Origin: Candidatus Andeanibacterium colombiense
GTDB lineage: Bacteria; Pseudomonadota; Alphaproteobacteria; Sphingomonadales; Sphingomonadaceae
Length of the DNA: 64,000 nt
Assembly (NCBI GenBank): GCA_029202985.1
Contig: CP119316.1
Coordinates: 1,550,001-1,614,000, forward strand
Direction of reading: 5' to 3'
Shown piece after piece: positions 61,904 to 64,000 of the stretch (position 1 is the first letter of the stretch; every line of letters begins with the position of its first letter). A program made the translations under genes and the position numbers. The notes beneath the pieces are model-generated. The model did not search any database, was not told the origin of the DNA, and saw nothing but the letters and a program-made list of their open reading frames with translations.

Positions 61904-63246
61904 GCGCCGGCGGCCAGAGCTTTTCGCCCAGGGCGGTGCTGACCCTGCTGGTGCTGGGTGCCGCGGCTTTCATCGGCGCGCTCTATTTCATCGGCGCCGG
62001 CGACAGCCGCGAGATCCGCGCCGACGGCGGCGGCCACGGCGCGGGCACCGGGCTCAACGGCTATGCCGCGCTGGCCGGGCTGCTGTCCGCGCAGGGCCAC
62101 GAGGTCCACAATATCCGGAGCAAGGCACAGCTCTCCGAACGCAATCTGCTGATCCTCACCCCGCCCGACGTGATCGACGGCAAGAAGCTGCAGCGGCTGG
62201 TCGACGACCGCCGGCATGCCGGGCCGACCGTGATCGTGCTGCCCAAATGGTCGGCGATCCCGGCCGACCGGCTGCCAGGCAGCAAGGCCAGGCATGGCTG
62301 GGTGCTGCTCGGCGGCGCGAGCGTTCCGCATTGGCCGGACTTCTACGATGACATCTCGGTCGGCCTGGCGCCGCTGAAGGGCGAGCCCGCGTGGCGCGGC
62401 GGCGGCCTCAGCGGGGCCCTGCCCGACCGGAGCCAGGTGCTGTCGGGCCGGGGCGCGATGCTCGAGCCGCTGGTCACCACGCCGGAGGGGGCGGTGCTGG
62501 CCGGCTATATCAACGACGGCGGGATTCACCCCAAGCTCGAGGCGATGGCCGGAACCGCGGAGGACCGGCTGGGCGAAGACGATACGCTCTATCCGGTGGT
62601 GATGGTGTTCGAACCCGATCTGATGAACAATTACGGCCTCGCCGACCGCACCCGGGCGATGCTGGCGCTGCGCATCCTCGAGGCCGCGAGCGAGCGCGAG
62701 AACCTGCCGGTCGCCTTCGACCTGACCCTCAACGGCTATGGCGAGAGCGACAATCTCCTGACGCTCGCGTTCCGCCCGCCGTTTCTCGCCGCGACTTTGT
62801 GCTTCCTGATCGCCGCGCTGGTGGTGGGATGGCGCGCGTTCCGTCGCTTCGGCCCACCGGTGGCGAGCGCTTCGGGCCTCGCGATCGGACGCAAGCAGCT
62901 CGCCGCGGGCGGGATCTATGCGCTGGCGGCGGTTTCCACCTTCGCCTTCGGCAAGCGCGAACTCGCGACCAATGGCGCGGCGCTGATCCAGCGGGCCAAG
63001 CGCCTGCACCTGCTCGGGGCGCCCTATGCCGCGCTGGTTCGCACCCGCGTCGCGCAGGCCCTCGGGCTCAAGCCCAGCGCCGATGTGGCGCTGACCGAAC
63101 GCACGATCGACCAATTGCTCGAACGGCGCGGCGCCGCGCCTGAATTTGCCGCCCAGGCCGAGGCCTTGCGCCAGGCCCGGGGACCCCATGAATTGCTGCG
63201 CCGCGCGCATGCGCTGAGAGAGATCGAAAGGAACCTGTCCCGATGA
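61900..63246 (+). CDS. DUF4350 domain membrane protein
   Basis: A 448-aa membrane protein: N-terminal helix (VLTLLVLGAAAFIGALYFI), a large periplasmic DUF4350-type domain (GYAALAGLLSAQGHEVHNIR; LLILTPPDVIDG), a second helix (FLAATLCFLIAALVVGWRAF) and a cytoplasmic tail. Starts overlap by ATGA with both neighbours. Its partners in this arrangement usually include MoxR and von Willebrand-type proteins, forming a poorly understood maturation or envelope complex. Confidence 0.78.
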   Translation: MSAGGQSFSPRAVLTLLVLGAAAFIGALYFIGAGDSREIRADGGGHGAGTGLNGYAALAGLLSAQGHEVHNIRSKAQLSERNLLILTPPDVIDGKKLQRLVDDRRHAGPTVIVLPKWSAIPADRLPGSKARHGWVLLGGASVPHWPDFYDDISVGLAPLKGEPAWRGGGLSGALPDRSQVLSGRGAMLEPLVTTPEGAVLAGYINDGGIHPKLEAMAGTAEDRLGEDDTLYPVVMVFEPDLMNNYGLADRTRAMLALRILEAASERENLPVAFDLTLNGYGESDNLLTLAFRPPFLAATLCFLIAALVVGWRAFRRFGPPVASASGLAIGRKQLAAGGIYALAAVSTFAFGKRELATNGAALIQRAKRLHLLGAPYAALVRTRVAQALGLKPSADVALTERTIDQLLERRGAAPEFAAQAEALRQARGPHELLRRAHALREIERNLSR

Positions 63247-64000
63247 CCAAGACGCTGGAGGATGTCCGCAACCTCGCGGCCTCGATCCGCACCGAGATCG
63301 CCAAGGCGATCGTCGGCCAGGAAGACACGATCGAGCATCTGCTGGTCGCGCTGGTGAGCCAGGGCCACGTGCTGCTGGAAGGGGCGCCGGGCACGGCCAA
63401 GACCTTCCTCGCGCAGTGCTTCGCCCGCACGCTCGGGCTCGATTTCGGGCGCATCCAGTTCACCCCGGATCTGCTGCCGGGCGATATTTTGGGCTCAAAC
63501 CTGTTCAACTTCCAGACCAGCCAGTTCACCCTCACGCGCGGGCCGATCTTCTGCGAGCTGCTGCTGGCCGACGAGATCAACCGCACCCCACCCAAGACCC
63601 AGGCCGCGCTGCTGGAAGCGATGCAGGAACGCAAGGTCACGCTCGACGGCGAGACCCACCGGCTGCCCGCGCATTTCATGGTGGTCGCGACCCAGAACCC
63701 GATCGAGAACCAGGGCGTCTATCCGCTGCCCGAGGCGCAGCTCGACCGCTTCGTGTTCAAGCTGATCGTGCCCTATCCGAGCGCGGAGGAAGAGGCGCGG
63801 ATCGTGGTCCGCTTCGGCGAGCGCAGCGGCCCGCCGCATCCGCAGGATTTCGGCGTCGCGCGGGTCGCCGATGCGAGCGTGCTCGACGGCATCGCCGATG
63901 CGGTGAAAAGTGTGACGCTGGCACGGGAGGTGGTCGATTATATCGTCCGGCTGATCCGCTCGACCCGCGAAAGCACCGATTTGACGAGCGGCGCCTCGCC
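63243..64000 (+). CDS. MoxR-family AAA+ ATPase (3' end outside window)
   Basis: The visible 252 residues show the MoxR core: Walker A GAPGTAKT, Walker B LLLADEINRTPPKTQAALLE with sensor ATQNPIENQGVYPLPEAQLD. MoxR proteins act as chaperones for assembly of protein complexes. Its ATG overlaps the DUF4350 stop, so it is in the same operon. DUF58 and VWA genes probably follow beyond the right edge. Confidence 0.9.
   Translation, partial: MTKTLEDVRNLAASIRTEIAKAIVGQEDTIEHLLVALVSQGHVLLEGAPGTAKTFLAQCFARTLGLDFGRIQFTPDLLPGDILGSNLFNFQTSQFTLTRGPIFCELLLADEINRTPPKTQAALLEAMQERKVTLDGETHRLPAHFMVVATQNPIENQGVYPLPEAQLDRFVFKLIVPYPSAEEEARIVVRFGERSGPPHPQDFGVARVADASVLDGIADAVKSVTLAREVVDYIVRLIRSTRESTDLTSGAS

Overview
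The window is a GC-rich chromosomal segment of an alphaproteobacterium, most probably a sphingomonad (Sphingomonadales). The evidence is the phyR / histidine kinase / nepR / ecfG general stress locus, a class I polyhydroxyalkanoate synthase next to a phasin, a membrane-anchored cytochrome c, ATGA-type gene overlaps, and short dispersed palindromes of the kind common in these genomes. No rRNA operon or CRISPR array was seen. Three tRNA genes were found: Thr(CGU), Cys(GCA) and Gln(CUG).

Layout. 1-5052: an efflux operon running off the left edge, a GMC oxidoreductase and a DMT-type exporter. 5066-19341: a genomic island inserted in the 3' end of tRNA-Thr, bounded by two 45-bp copies of that tRNA end. 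19297-23644: tRNA-Thr, a DUF1345 membrane protein, tRNA-Cys, an acyltransferase, an FAD oxidoreductase and a hemerythrin-like protein. 24289-29639: two tandem secreted G8/beta-helix proteins sharing a sharply bounded, nearly identical DNA tract. 29680-36138: an MFS / IlvD-type dehydratase / thioredoxin-fold operon, a crotonase, an orphan winged-helix regulator and an aminotransferase. 36392-44672: phaC, phasin, clpS, lptFG, a desaturase and an acetyltransferase-like protein. 44927-48553: the general stress response locus. 48647-64000: housekeeping genes (sodB, glmM, thiD, ppx, rlmE, cytochrome c, pheA), a second GMC oxidoreductase, and the start of a MoxR operon.

The island is the most unusual part. 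From left to right it carries: a RES/Xre toxin-antitoxin pair beside one attachment site; a four-gene ubiquitin-like cassette (DUF2188, multiubiquitin-type protein, E1-like ThiF protein, DUF6527); a divergent Xre regulator with an ImmA/IrrE metalloprotease; a PD-(D/E)XK-like protein whose 5' end abuts a divergent caspase-family protease; another nuclease-like protein; an excalibur-domain protein; a zinc-ribbon protein; a truncated tyrosine integrase; and an hsdM-hsdS-FRG operon with no hsdR. It reads as a defence island. The ubiquitin-like cassette, Xre/ImmA pair and caspase/nuclease pair may form one regulated anti-phage module, but that link is inference from adjacency and shared operator-like repeats.

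In the general stress locus, phyR and nepR-ecfG are each preceded by the same GGAAC-N17-GTT promoter form, which suggests joint autoregulation by EcfG. The phasin promoter carries two TTGTGCACTGCA boxes around its -35/-10 elements, consistent with control by a PhaR-type repressor that is not encoded in the window.
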